Assembly: GCA_028277185.1 (NCBI GenBank)
Contig: JANQGQ010000017.1
Span: forward strand, 1 to 56,875
Length of the DNA: 56,875 nt
Origin: Woeseiaceae bacterium
Lineage (GTDB): Bacteria > Pseudomonadota > Gammaproteobacteria > Steroidobacterales > Woeseiaceae
Direction of reading: 5' to 3'
Part shown: positions 32,586 through 41,999 of the stretch, one piece after another
Layout: every line of letters starts with the position of its first letter
How positions within the stretch are numbered: the stretch's first letter is position 1
Program-made: the position numbers and the translations under genes
The notes under the pieces: model-generated
What the model was told of the DNA's origin: nothing
The model's database searches: none
Seen by the model: only the letters and a program-made list of their open reading frames with translations

Positions 32586-33011
32586 GTGAAACTTTTGCTC
32601 GTATCAATTCTCGTGCTGTTCGTTGGCGTCTGGCTGTATCAGCGGCAACGCCGCGCGCAGGCCGCCGCACCCGACGAGGCTCACGAAGGCCGGGACCGCC
32701 GACAGATTGGCCAGGAGAGTTCCGCTTACCACGCCGTTTCGATCCGGCTGGGAAGGACCGCGTGCCGCGCAGCCGCCGAACTCGAAGGCCAGCGTTTCCT
32801 CTCCGCATCCGCGCCGCGGCTCCCTCTCGCCGACTGCGACGCCGCGGAATGCGACTGCCGCTTCGTCCATCACGCGGATCGGCGCTCCGGCAGCGACCGC
32901 CGCGATCCGTTTGCGTCGGGCAGCATCGCTACGGGAACCGGTAACTTCGAGGAAGAACGCCGGAAGGTCCGCGATCGCCGCAGCGACGAAGACGACGAGT
33001 ACTACTTCTGA
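32586..33011 (+). CDS. Conserved hypothetical protein with membrane anchor and DRR repeats
   Basis: A 141-aa protein I cannot assign to a characterised family. It has an N-terminal hydrophobic helix (MKLLLVSILVLFVGVWLYQ) and then a soluble part with YHAVSIRLG, ACRAAAELEGQRFLS and CDAAECDCRFVHHADRRSGS, which looks like a small metal- or nucleic-acid-binding knuckle. The tail is acidic and ends DEDDEYYF. Similar short proteins with a CxC...DRR pattern occur in other gammaproteobacteria, to my recollection. The start is GTG with a weak GAGG upstream. The 125 bases before it show no clear promoter. Confidence 0.65.
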   Translation: MKLLLVSILVLFVGVWLYQRQRRAQAAAPDEAHEGRDRRQIGQESSAYHAVSIRLGRTACRAAAELEGQRFLSASAPRLPLADCDAAECDCRFVHHADRRSGSDRRDPFASGSIATGTGNFEEERRKVRDRRSDEDDEYYF

Positions 33012-33046
33012 CCGTCAGGCCGGGACGCTACTGACGGGACAGGACA

Positions 33047-33676
33047 CTAGTAGCCGTATGCGGTCAGCGTGGATTCGTAGTCCCGCAGCTCGGCCTCGTG
33101 CCGCGCGCGGTCGGCGAGCAACGCGTCTATCTCGGCTTCCAGCTCACCCTGCTCCTCGGCAAGCCGCTTGAGGTCAGCCAGCAGCAGCACACGCTCTTCG
33201 ACGGTAGCCTCCTCGCCGATCAGCAGCGCTTCCTTTTCACCGATGAGTTCGTCGTTGCTCTCGATCCGCCGCTGTCGCGACGCGATCGCGGCATCCGCAC
33301 CGCTGACGTTCGATCGGAGCCGGTGGAGCTCTGATCCGACGCGGTAAGCGTCCAGAAACTCCGGTTCCAGCGCGACGTCGCAAACGCCATTGTAGCGGCC
33401 TCCCGAGGCTCCGAGCTGGAAGCCGCGGCTGGGCCGGCAGTATTCGACCAGCCCGTCGCGGCGTCCACTCTGGTAAGCCCGAAAATCCGGGCTTATGCCG
33501 TGTTTGGCGCAGGCTTTGCGATACTCGCCAAAGCGATCGCTGGTGGCACCGCGGGATCCGTCTTCGTAACCGACAGCCACCCAGTCGCTGGTCGCGCATT
33601 GATCGCCGTTCATCGTCGCGCAACCCGACAGCGCCAGCACACCCGCAAGCAACAGTGTGTATCGTGAGTACTTCAT
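33047..33676 (-). CDS. DUF2799 lipoprotein with coiled coil
   Basis: A 209-aa predicted lipoprotein: signal peptide MKYSRYTLLLAGVLALSGC with the lipobox LSGC. It is followed by the DUF2799 region (about 25-115), with WVAVGYEDGSRGA, CAKHGISPDFRAYQSGRRDG and LVEYCRPSRGF. The second half (about 120-205) is a charged, heptad-like helix rich in Glu, Leu and Arg, probably a coiled coil. Four cysteines in the first half suggest disulfides in the periplasm. The ATG follows GGGAGG. Function unknown. It converges on the hypothetical gene to its left. Confidence 0.8.
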   Translation of the reverse strand: MKYSRYTLLLAGVLALSGCATMNGDQCATSDWVAVGYEDGSRGATSDRFGEYRKACAKHGISPDFRAYQSGRRDGLVEYCRPSRGFQLGASGGRYNGVCDVALEPEFLDAYRVGSELHRLRSNVSGADAAIASRQRRIESNDELIGEKEALLIGEEATVEERVLLLADLKRLAEEQGELEAEIDALLADRARHEAELRDYESTLTAYGY

Positions 33677-33881
33677 CGTGGCCTCCCGCCTCTCTGGAGC
33701 AGTGTCTACCGAATACGCCGTACGGCTCCGTGATACCACTCACAGATACGCGCTCCCGCCTGAACACCCGCTGAAACCAGGCCAACGCCCGTGCGCGCGC
33801 AACGACCTTGTGTGAACTGCGTCACAGAGTGACGCGGGTGACGCCGATACGCTGTTGCCATCACGACTACGGCCGCGGCGA

Positions 33882-34736
33882 ATGGACCTGGATGCTCTGA
33901 CAACTGCGGGCACGCTTGCCGTCGCTCTGACAATCGTCTTCCTCGGCATTGCGAGGCTGTGGCAGCGCTTAAGCGGCCTCGTCTCGGCGACTCCGGTGTT
34001 CGCAGACAGCAGGATGCGCGAGGCAGCGGAACGCCTGCGCAACGAGGTCGAACGCCTTGCCCGAAGTCAGTCCAGCTATCTCGCGGCGATCGTCGTCTGC
34101 GGCCTCATCTTTCTGGCAGCACTCTCGCTCGACGTCTCGGGCCTGTATCAGGGGTATCCGGAATGGCAGCTTAAGCTGATCGTTCTGGCGCTGACCGGCG
34201 CCGCCACGTGGATTCTCTACAAAGTAGCCCGAACCCTCGTCACGCTGTCGAAGGCACGCTTCGAGCGCGACGCCTGCATCGCCGTCGGTCATCAACTGCA
34301 GCGCCTTGCCGCGTCACACGGCACGGTCTTCCACGACGTGGAGATCGGCGGCGGTGTCGTCGACAACGTATTGATCGGCCAGGGCGGAGCCTACGCCGTT
34401 CACGTAGTCGCCGCTCGCGGCAAGACGGGCGACGCGACGCTCGACGGCGAAACGCTAACCCTCGGGGAACGGGACCCGATCCGCCTGGACGGCTACACGA
34501 ATCGCGTGCACAGGCTTGCCGCCCTGTTCAGCAAAACCGCGGGAAGTCCCGTCCGCGTGCGCTCCGTCATTGCCGTTCCGGGCTGGGAAGTCAGCGAGCA
34601 GCACAGCGACAAGCACCTGCTCGTCAACGAACGCACCCTGCCGATGCTGACCGGCTGGCGTGAGCAAAGCGACTACCTCATGGACGACGACGTCCGGGCG
34701 ATCCGGACGCTCCTGACGGACGCGGGGAAGCGCTAG
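33882..34736 (+). CDS. Membrane-anchored NERD-like domain protein, probably without nuclease activity
   Basis: A 284-aa protein. Residues about 5-25 are hydrophobic, and two further helices lie at about 70-115 (SYLAAIVVCGLIFLAALS and LKLIVLALTGAATWILY). The C-terminal cytoplasmic part resembles a NERD domain (FERDACIAVGHQLQRLA, FHDVEIGGGVVDNVLIGQGG, AYAVHVVAARGKTGD). In active NERD domains the strand after GG carries Glu-x-Lys; here it reads VHVVAARG, so the acidic and lysine residues are missing. The ATG at 33882 is chosen over an upstream start for lack of conserved sequence before it; the ribosome-binding site is weak. It is convergent with the patatin gene. Confidence 0.6.
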   Translation: MDLDALTTAGTLAVALTIVFLGIARLWQRLSGLVSATPVFADSRMREAAERLRNEVERLARSQSSYLAAIVVCGLIFLAALSLDVSGLYQGYPEWQLKLIVLALTGAATWILYKVARTLVTLSKARFERDACIAVGHQLQRLAASHGTVFHDVEIGGGVVDNVLIGQGGAYAVHVVAARGKTGDATLDGETLTLGERDPIRLDGYTNRVHRLAALFSKTAGSPVRVRSVIAVPGWEVSEQHSDKHLLVNERTLPMLTGWREQSDYLMDDDVRAIRTLLTDAGKR

Positions 34737-34747
34737 CGGCGCGGTTT

Positions 34748-35812
34748 CTACGCCATCGGCTCGAGACGCTCCGGAAGCCGATTGCCTTCGAGAACTTCGT
34801 GGAACTCATCGGCCAGCGCCCTGCAGTCCCGGACCGCGCGGCGCCAGGCCCGGACGCGTTCGTCCTGGGAATAGCGAACGAAGTCGTGTCGATCCGGGAT
34901 CTTGCCGTTGGGAAGCCGCCGCACGAAGTCGGCGGACGGACTGACCAGGAGCGTATGCTCCGTGTTGACGGCACTGGCACGGCGCCACGCCAGGCGCTTG
35001 TCGAACCACCCGGGCTTGAGGAAATCGTAGAAGTGCAGGTATAGCGTCAGGCGCCCGCCGTCGCTCTTCGGCAGATCGAGGTGATAGTCGATCACGCCGC
35101 CGTCGCGGTAGACGCCGGGCCGCGCACCGGGAATGTCGCGAACGCCGTGCAGCACCAGAGGAATCGATCCGGTTGCGAGAACGGCGGGCTTCAGATTGTC
35201 GCTGTTGAGTTCGATCTTCTGCAGCGGAAAGCCGCGCACGTCGAAAAACGGCGGCAGGCTGCGTGGGTCGTAGAACAGAGCACGTTCGAAGAACAGGCCC
35301 AGCGAACGCCGGCTGAGCGTGTTGAGCGCTGCCGTCGCGCCGAGACCGGCGACCAGCATCGCGGTGGACTCGCTCCCGAGGGCGTGGCGCGATCTGACCG
35401 TCATGACGTGGGTACGGAGGACGGGATGAGTCAGGATGTCGGCGACCACAGCGTCGCTGACGACCGCGTCCAGAATCGCGGCCGATTTCTGCGTGATTTC
35501 GTCGCGATCCGGCTTCGCGGAGTAGCTCTGCTCGATGTACGCTTCCTCGAAGCGCTCGATAGCCGCGACGGGATCGGGCTGCGCGTAGCAGGCGAAGCGC
35601 CAGGCGCCGATCGACGTGCCGAGGGTATGCACGGGAGCTTCGAGCTTCGGCAGGACATCGGCAGCAACGACCCGGTCGAGCTGGCTCAGGACCAGCCACT
35701 TTGCCCCGCCCGACGCCCCCGCCAGCGTGCCGAAAAGCGCAGGGTCGAAGCCGTTTTTCCGAATGGCCGCGAACGCCGCCGGCCCGGCCCGAAAAACGAG
35801 GTTCGCCGCCAC
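34748..35812 (-). CDS. Patatin-like phospholipase
   Basis: Ser-Asp dyad lipid acyl hydrolase of 354 aa. The oxyanion-hole segment is GASGGAKW, the nucleophile elbow GTSIG (about residues 66-70), and the catalytic Asp lies in YRDGGVIDYH. No signal peptide is seen, so it acts in the cytoplasm or on the inner leaflet of the membrane. The GTG start directly follows the purA stop (TGAGTG), so it is translated as the last gene of the purA transcript. Substrate unknown. Confidence 0.87.
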   Translation of the reverse strand: MAANLVFRAGPAAFAAIRKNGFDPALFGTLAGASGGAKWLVLSQLDRVVAADVLPKLEAPVHTLGTSIGAWRFACYAQPDPVAAIERFEEAYIEQSYSAKPDRDEITQKSAAILDAVVSDAVVADILTHPVLRTHVMTVRSRHALGSESTAMLVAGLGATAALNTLSRRSLGLFFERALFYDPRSLPPFFDVRGFPLQKIELNSDNLKPAVLATGSIPLVLHGVRDIPGARPGVYRDGGVIDYHLDLPKSDGGRLTLYLHFYDFLKPGWFDKRLAWRRASAVNTEHTLLVSPSADFVRRLPNGKIPDRHDFVRYSQDERVRAWRRAVRDCRALADEFHEVLEGNRLPERLEPMA

Positions 35813-37299
<1,487 letters not shown>

Positions 37300-37318
37300 G
37301 GCCCGCTACGAGGCGAAT

Positions 37319-38194
37319 CTACTCGTCGCTGCCGCGCGATTGGTTCAGGTACTGGAAGAATTCGTTGTTGGGGTCGAGCACGAGGATATCGCCCGGAGTT
37401 CCGACCGAATTTCGGTACGCATTGATACTGCGATAGAACGAATAGAACTCCGGATCCCGGTTGAACGCCGTCGCATAGATCTCCGCGGAACGGGCGTCGC
37501 CTTCCCCGCGGATGATCTGAGACTGCTTGTTGGCCTCGGCTCTGATGATAGTGCTCTGCTTGTCCGCCTCGGCCCGGATACGCTCGGCTTCCGCATCCCC
37601 TTCCGCGCGCCGCTCGAAGGCGATGCGCTTACGCTCCGACTCCATCTGGCGATACACGGATTCCCGAACGTCATCCATGAACTCGACCTGCTTGACCCGG
37701 AAGTCGATCAACTCGGCGCCGATGTCGATCGCCGTTGGCGCCGCCGTCTGCAGCATGTCCTGCATGAGTTCCTGTCGGCCGACCGAAATAGCCTCCGACA
37801 CGGTACGCTTACCGAATTCGGTAACCACTGCGTTCTTGATGATCTCGCTCAGACGCCGTTCGCCGTTCTCCAGAACGCCGCCGGTCGACGTGTAGAAGCG
37901 CACCGGATCGACGATGCGGTACTTGACGAAGAAATCGACCTGCAGCGCTTCGTTTTCCTTCGTGAACACCCGCTCCGGTCGATCGCTGATCGTCAGAATC
38001 CGCTTGGGGAACTTGACGATTGTGTCGATGACCGGCGCCTTCCACTTCAGCCCGGGCCCATAGTCGGACTTGACGACCTCGCCGAGCCTGAGCTTGATCG
38101 CGAGTTCGCGCTGATCGACGATAAACACCGACGACAGCAGAACGAATACCAGTATCGCGGCGAGAATCAGTAAGCCGGAACGTCCACCATTCAT
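37319..38194 (-). CDS. hflC: FtsH protease modulator HflC
   Basis: SPFH/band-7 protein that, with HflK, forms a large membrane cage around FtsH and restrains its proteolysis of membrane proteins. The single N-terminal helix (LLILAAILVFVLLSSVF) places the SPFH domain in the periplasm (FIVDQRELAIKLRLGEVV, YGPGLKWKAPVIDTI). A long Glu/Arg-rich coiled coil follows. 291 aa. The ATG overlaps the hflK stop by four bases (ATGA), so the two subunits are coupled in translation. Confidence 0.97.
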   Translation of the reverse strand: MNGGRSGLLILAAILVFVLLSSVFIVDQRELAIKLRLGEVVKSDYGPGLKWKAPVIDTIVKFPKRILTISDRPERVFTKENEALQVDFFVKYRIVDPVRFYTSTGGVLENGERRLSEIIKNAVVTEFGKRTVSEAISVGRQELMQDMLQTAAPTAIDIGAELIDFRVKQVEFMDDVRESVYRQMESERKRIAFERRAEGDAEAERIRAEADKQSTIIRAEANKQSQIIRGEGDARSAEIYATAFNRDPEFYSFYRSINAYRNSVGTPGDILVLDPNNEFFQYLNQSRGSDE

Positions 38195-39315
38195 TGCCTC
38201 ATCCTCCGATCGCGGCTCTCGGCCTGCGCTTGCCGCCGCTCGCCAGTGTCACGCTGCGCCGGCGTGGTAGCGTTTGGCAAGGTGCCCGTACGAGCATTGG
38301 TGTTTGAGTCCCGATTGATCAACTGATCGATCGGCAGATAGAGCAGGTTACCGCTGCCTTCGGAATCGAGTATGACCTTGCTGGCGTTGCCGTAGACCTC
38401 CTCCACGGCCTCGAGATACAGCCGGTCGCGCGTCACGCGCGGCGCCTTCTGATACTCGACCAGCAGCGCCTCGAAGCGGGACGCCTCACCCTCGGATTCG
38501 GCAATCGTTCGGTCGCGATAGCCCTCCGCGTCCTGCACGATACGAGCGGCCGCGCCGGCTGCTCTCGCAATGACGTCGCGGGAGTAGGCATCGGCGTCGA
38601 GAATGGCACGTTCGCGATCGTTGCGCGCCTTCTGCGCATCGTCTACGGCACCCTGTACCGCGGCTGGATAGTTCACCGTTTCGAGCGAGATCGACGTGAC
38701 CGTAATTCCCGCCGCATAACTGTCCAACGTCATCTGCAGGGCCTCGAGAGTCCGCGATGCGATCTCTTCCCGCCGACCCGTAACGAGCGTGTCGAGATTG
38801 CTCGTACCAACGACCTCACGCAGCGCGCTTTCCGTCACGTCGCGCAGGGTGAGATCGGGATCGACGACCTCGAAACTATAGTTCACGGGGTCGGTCCGGC
38901 GGAACTGCACGACCATGTCGATGAAGACGTACTGCTCGTCGGCCGTCAGCATTTCCGTCTTGTACGGGTACTCGCTGACGACGTTCGTGTTGACGAGCGT
39001 AACGGTCTCGATGGGATACGGCAGGTGCCAGTGCAGACCCGGCATCGTCGTTTCCGTGTACGCGCCGAATCGCTGCACGATGCCGCGTTCTGCCTCGTCG
39101 ACCCGATAGAAGCCGGTTACCATCCAGGCGGCCAACAGCAGCACGGCAAGAATGGCGCCGCCGGCGAAACTACCGCCGGGTTTGCCGCCGCCCTTGCCGC
39201 CCAACAGCGCGCTCAGTCGTCGTTGCCACCTGACGACGATGTCGTCCAGGTTGGTCGGCTTTTCATCGCCGCGCTTCCACGGGTCCTTCCCGTTTCCAGG
39301 TTCGTTCCAGGCCAT
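38191..39315 (-). CDS. hflK: FtsH protease modulator HflK
   Basis: Partner of HflC. The N-terminal cytoplasmic part contains MAWNEPGNGKDPW and a Gly/Lys-rich stretch (GGKGGGKPGGSF). It is followed by a helix at about 52-68, the SPFH domain (VDEAERGIVQRFGAY, PGLHWHLPYPIE), and a coiled-coil region ending in a polar Gln/Arg tail. 374 aa. It lies 20 bases downstream of hflX. The tail after residue 335 is low-complexity and less conserved. Confidence 0.97.
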   Translation of the reverse strand: MAWNEPGNGKDPWKRGDEKPTNLDDIVVRWQRRLSALLGGKGGGKPGGSFAGGAILAVLLLAAWMVTGFYRVDEAERGIVQRFGAYTETTMPGLHWHLPYPIETVTLVNTNVVSEYPYKTEMLTADEQYVFIDMVVQFRRTDPVNYSFEVVDPDLTLRDVTESALREVVGTSNLDTLVTGRREEIASRTLEALQMTLDSYAAGITVTSISLETVNYPAAVQGAVDDAQKARNDRERAILDADAYSRDVIARAAGAAARIVQDAEGYRDRTIAESEGEASRFEALLVEYQKAPRVTRDRLYLEAVEEVYGNASKVILDSEGSGNLLYLPIDQLINRDSNTNARTGTLPNATTPAQRDTGERRQAQAESRDRRMRQ

Positions 39316-39335
39316 AGGGGTGCGTTCCAGGTTTG

Positions 39336-40649
39336 TCAGTTGACGGCCCTCGCCGTGAGATCGTCCGGCGAGGAGTCGAGAATGTCGGGCGCAAGGTTTT
39401 CACGCTTCAGGAAGCGCCGCAAGTCCCTTTCCGCCATATCGAGCTCGAGAATCCAGCCGCCTTCGTCGGTCGGGGACTCGTTACGGACCGCGCCGAGCTC
39501 GAAAAGTTTAGCGCGCTGCCGCCCCTGCCCGGCGCCAAGCGTCAGAAAACCCTGCACCGACTGCGGCCTGAGCCGGCTTTCGATGGCGTCGACGAGGATG
39601 CCGAGGCCCTCGCCGCTTGTGGCCGACAGCCACACGGAGCGCCCTTCGCCGCGGCCGTTCCTCGTGACGCGCGGCTGGCGCTCGAGCTTGTCGATCTTAT
39701 TGTAGACGCGAATCTGCGGGACGTCGTCCGCGCCCAGATCCTTGAGGACCGCGTTGACCTGCCGAACCCGCTGCCAGCGATTGGTATCGCTTGCGTCGAT
39801 CAGGTGCACGATCAAATCGGCCTCCCGCGCCTCCTTGAGCGTCGAACGGAACGCCGCGACGAGTTCGTGGGGCAAGTCACGCACGAAGCCAACGGTATCC
39901 GCCAGCACGATAGGTTGCCCGCCGGGCAAATCCAGTCTCCGGACCGTCGGATCCAGCGTCGCGAACAATTGATCCTGAACGTAGACGCCCGCTTCGGTCA
40001 GTGCATTGAACAGCGTCGATTTACCCGCATTCGTGTAGCCGACGAGTGCCACCGTAGGGATCTCGGCACGCACCCGGTTCTGCCGATTGAGCGTGCGGCG
40101 CTTGTCGACCTGGTCCAGACGCTGCGTCAGCGTGCGGACGCGTCCGCCGAGCAGGCGACGGTCGGTCTCGAGCTGCGTTTCCCCCGGGCCGCGAAGACCG
40201 ATGCCGCCCTTTTGCCGTTCGAGGTGGGTCCAGCCGCGAACGAGGCGCGTAGACAGGTGCCTGAGCTGCGCCAGTTCGACCTGCAGCTTCCCTTCGAAAC
40301 TCTGGGCGCGTTGCGCGAAAATATCGAGGATAAGACCGGCGCGGTCGAGAACGCGGCAGCGGAGCGCGCGCTCCAGATTGCGCTCCTGACTCGGCGACAG
40401 CGGCGTTGAGGAAATGACCAGCTCGGCGCACGTCTCGCCCACGAGTGCCTTTAGCTCTTCGAGCTTACCGCTGCCGATGAAGTACTTCGGGTCGGGTCGG
40501 CGGCGGGCACTGACCACCTCGCCCACGACGGACGCACCCGCGGAGCGGGCAAGCTCCGCGAACTCCTCACGTTCATTGCTGTGGGGTGCACCCTGGGTAC
40601 CTGCGTGCACAAGAATGGCACGCTCGCCACTCTGCGGTCGCTCAAACAA
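39336..40649 (-). CDS. hflX: Ribosome-associated GTPase HflX
   Basis: Obg-class GTPase that splits stalled 70S ribosomes under stress. The N-terminal HflX domain (about 1-195, with SAGASVVGEV and SGKLEELKALV) and linker helices precede the G-domain: P-loop GYTNAGKSTLFN, switch segment DTVGFVRDLP and NKIDKLE. 437 aa. The start is TTG with AGGAG seven bases upstream. It lies 44 bases after hfq in the same operon. Confidence 0.97.
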   Translation of the reverse strand: MFERPQSGERAILVHAGTQGAPHSNEREEFAELARSAGASVVGEVVSARRRPDPKYFIGSGKLEELKALVGETCAELVISSTPLSPSQERNLERALRCRVLDRAGLILDIFAQRAQSFEGKLQVELAQLRHLSTRLVRGWTHLERQKGGIGLRGPGETQLETDRRLLGGRVRTLTQRLDQVDKRRTLNRQNRVRAEIPTVALVGYTNAGKSTLFNALTEAGVYVQDQLFATLDPTVRRLDLPGGQPIVLADTVGFVRDLPHELVAAFRSTLKEAREADLIVHLIDASDTNRWQRVRQVNAVLKDLGADDVPQIRVYNKIDKLERQPRVTRNGRGEGRSVWLSATSGEGLGILVDAIESRLRPQSVQGFLTLGAGQGRQRAKLFELGAVRNESPTDEGGWILELDMAERDLRRFLKRENLAPDILDSSPDDLTARAVN

Positions 40650-40693
40650 TAACGAACTCCTGCGGTACCGGGACCTCCCGTTCGGCGGCCCGG

Positions 40694-40939
40694 CTAGTCG
40701 CCGGGGCTGGCCGCGTCGTCCGGCAGCGGTAGCCGCACGTTACGGGACGGTACCACCGTCGAAATCGCGTGCTTGTAGACCATCTGATTGACGCTGTTCT
40801 TGAGCAGAACGACGAACTGGTCGAACGAGTCGACCTGGCCTTGCAGTTTGATTCCGTTGACGAGGTATATGGAAACAGGAACTTTTTCCTTGCGCAAAAT
40901 GTTCAAAAAGGGGTCTTGTAACGTCTGCCCTTTAGCCAT
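40694..40939 (-). CDS. hfq: RNA chaperone Hfq
   Basis: Hexameric Sm-like protein that matches small RNAs to mRNAs. The 81-aa product starts [20 protein letters not shown] and has the Sm1 strand region ([20 protein letters not shown]) and Sm2 [12 protein letters not shown]. The C-terminal tail after the Sm core is short (about 15 residues, ending PDDAASPGD) compared with E. coli (102 aa), as in Pseudomonas. The ATG follows AAGGAG at ideal spacing, and the gene has its own promoter downstream of miaA. Confidence 0.98.
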   Translation of the reverse strand: MAKGQTLQDPFLNILRKEKVPVSIYLVNGIKLQGQVDSFDQFVVLLKNSVNQMVYKHAISTVVPSRNVRLPLPDDAASPGD

Positions 40940-41031
40940 GATTGGGTTCTCCTTATTGTGTATATCCGTAAAGAGCCGCTTCCGGTGGCGCCGGTGACCC
41001 AAGCGCAGCCCTTTTGCCTAAGCGAAAAAAA

Positions 41032-41040
41032 ATTCTATCA
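41032..41040 (-). promoter_or_regulatory. Extended -10 promoter upstream of hfq
   Basis: Minus-strand TGATAGAAT: TG at 41039-41040 and -10 TAGAAT at 41032-41037. Transcription would begin about 85 bases before hfq, just past the miaA stop. The -35 is weak, as often with extended -10 sites. A promoter between miaA and hfq is also known in E. coli. Confidence 0.45.
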
Positions 41041-41066
41041 CAGGGACCCGTTGCGAATACCGATAT

Positions 41067-41999
41067 TCAGACGAACTGGCCTGCCAGTCTGGCGGAAATG
41101 GCGTCGATTGCCGACGCTTCAAGGGGGTCGACGAAAATGGTGTCGCTTGCTTTGCGCAGCCAGGTCAGCTGCCGCTTGGCGAGTTGCCGGGTCGCGTACA
41201 GCGTCAGACGGAACGCTTCGTCCGCGCCGCAGTCGCCGGCCAGATGCCCCCAGTACTGACGGTAACCGACAGCGCGCATCGCAGGCATGTCGCGATCCAG
41301 GCCCGGCCTCGACATGAGCCCCGCCACCTCGGCGACAAAGCCGTCGTCGAGCATCCGTTCGAGCCTCGATTCTATGCGCCGGTGAAGTTCGGCCCGGGCC
41401 GAGGGCCGCAGCGCGAAGCGGACGAAGTCTACCCGGGGCGCGTCGCGGCGCGCGGCCTGCTGCATCGCCGAAAGCGTTTCCCCGGTGCTGAGCCAGACCT
41501 CGAGCGCCCGCTGAATACGCTGTCGATCCGCTGGCGCAATCCGTTCCGCCGCGGCAGGATCGACGCTGGCAAGCCGGCGGTGCAGAGCCGGCCAACCGAG
41601 ACGCGCGGCATCCCGATCGATCGCCGCGCGAATGTCGGCGGCCGCCGGCGGCAGATCGGCGATTCCCTCGGTGAGCGCGCGGAAGTAAAGCATCGTGCCA
41701 CCGACGAGAAGCGGAATTCGCCCGGCTGCCGAAATCTCCGTGATTGCTGCTGCCGCATCGCGCACGAAGTCACCGGCTGAGTACGGTTCTTCGGGATCGC
41801 GTATGTCGACCAGCCGGTGCGGCACACGCCGCAAGGTTTCGGCGTCGGGCTTCGCCGTTCCGATGTCCATACCGCGATAGACCATGGCCGAGTCGACGCT
41901 GACGAGTTCGAACGGAAAGCGTTTGGCAAGCGCCATGGCGATATCGGTTTTACCGGCCGCCGTCGGCCCCATCAGGCAGACCGCCGTCGGACGTTTCAT
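41067..41999 (-). CDS. miaA: tRNA dimethylallyltransferase MiaA
   Basis: Adds the dimethylallyl group to A37 of tRNAs that read U-starting codons. P-loop MGPTAAGKTDIAMAL lies at the N terminus, then the substrate segment SVDSAMVYRGMDIGTAKP, GGTMLYFRALTEG, and QRIQRALEV in the second half. The ATG (41997-41999) gives MKRPTAVCLMGPTAAGK and 310 aa; it overlaps the mutL stop by four bases. The open frame upstream is inside mutL and is not protein-like. Confidence 0.97.
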   Translation of the reverse strand: MKRPTAVCLMGPTAAGKTDIAMALAKRFPFELVSVDSAMVYRGMDIGTAKPDAETLRRVPHRLVDIRDPEEPYSAGDFVRDAAAAITEISAAGRIPLLVGGTMLYFRALTEGIADLPPAAADIRAAIDRDAARLGWPALHRRLASVDPAAAERIAPADRQRIQRALEVWLSTGETLSAMQQAARRDAPRVDFVRFALRPSARAELHRRIESRLERMLDDGFVAEVAGLMSRPGLDRDMPAMRAVGYRQYWGHLAGDCGADEAFRLTLYATRQLAKRQLTWLRKASDTIFVDPLEASAIDAISARLAGQFV

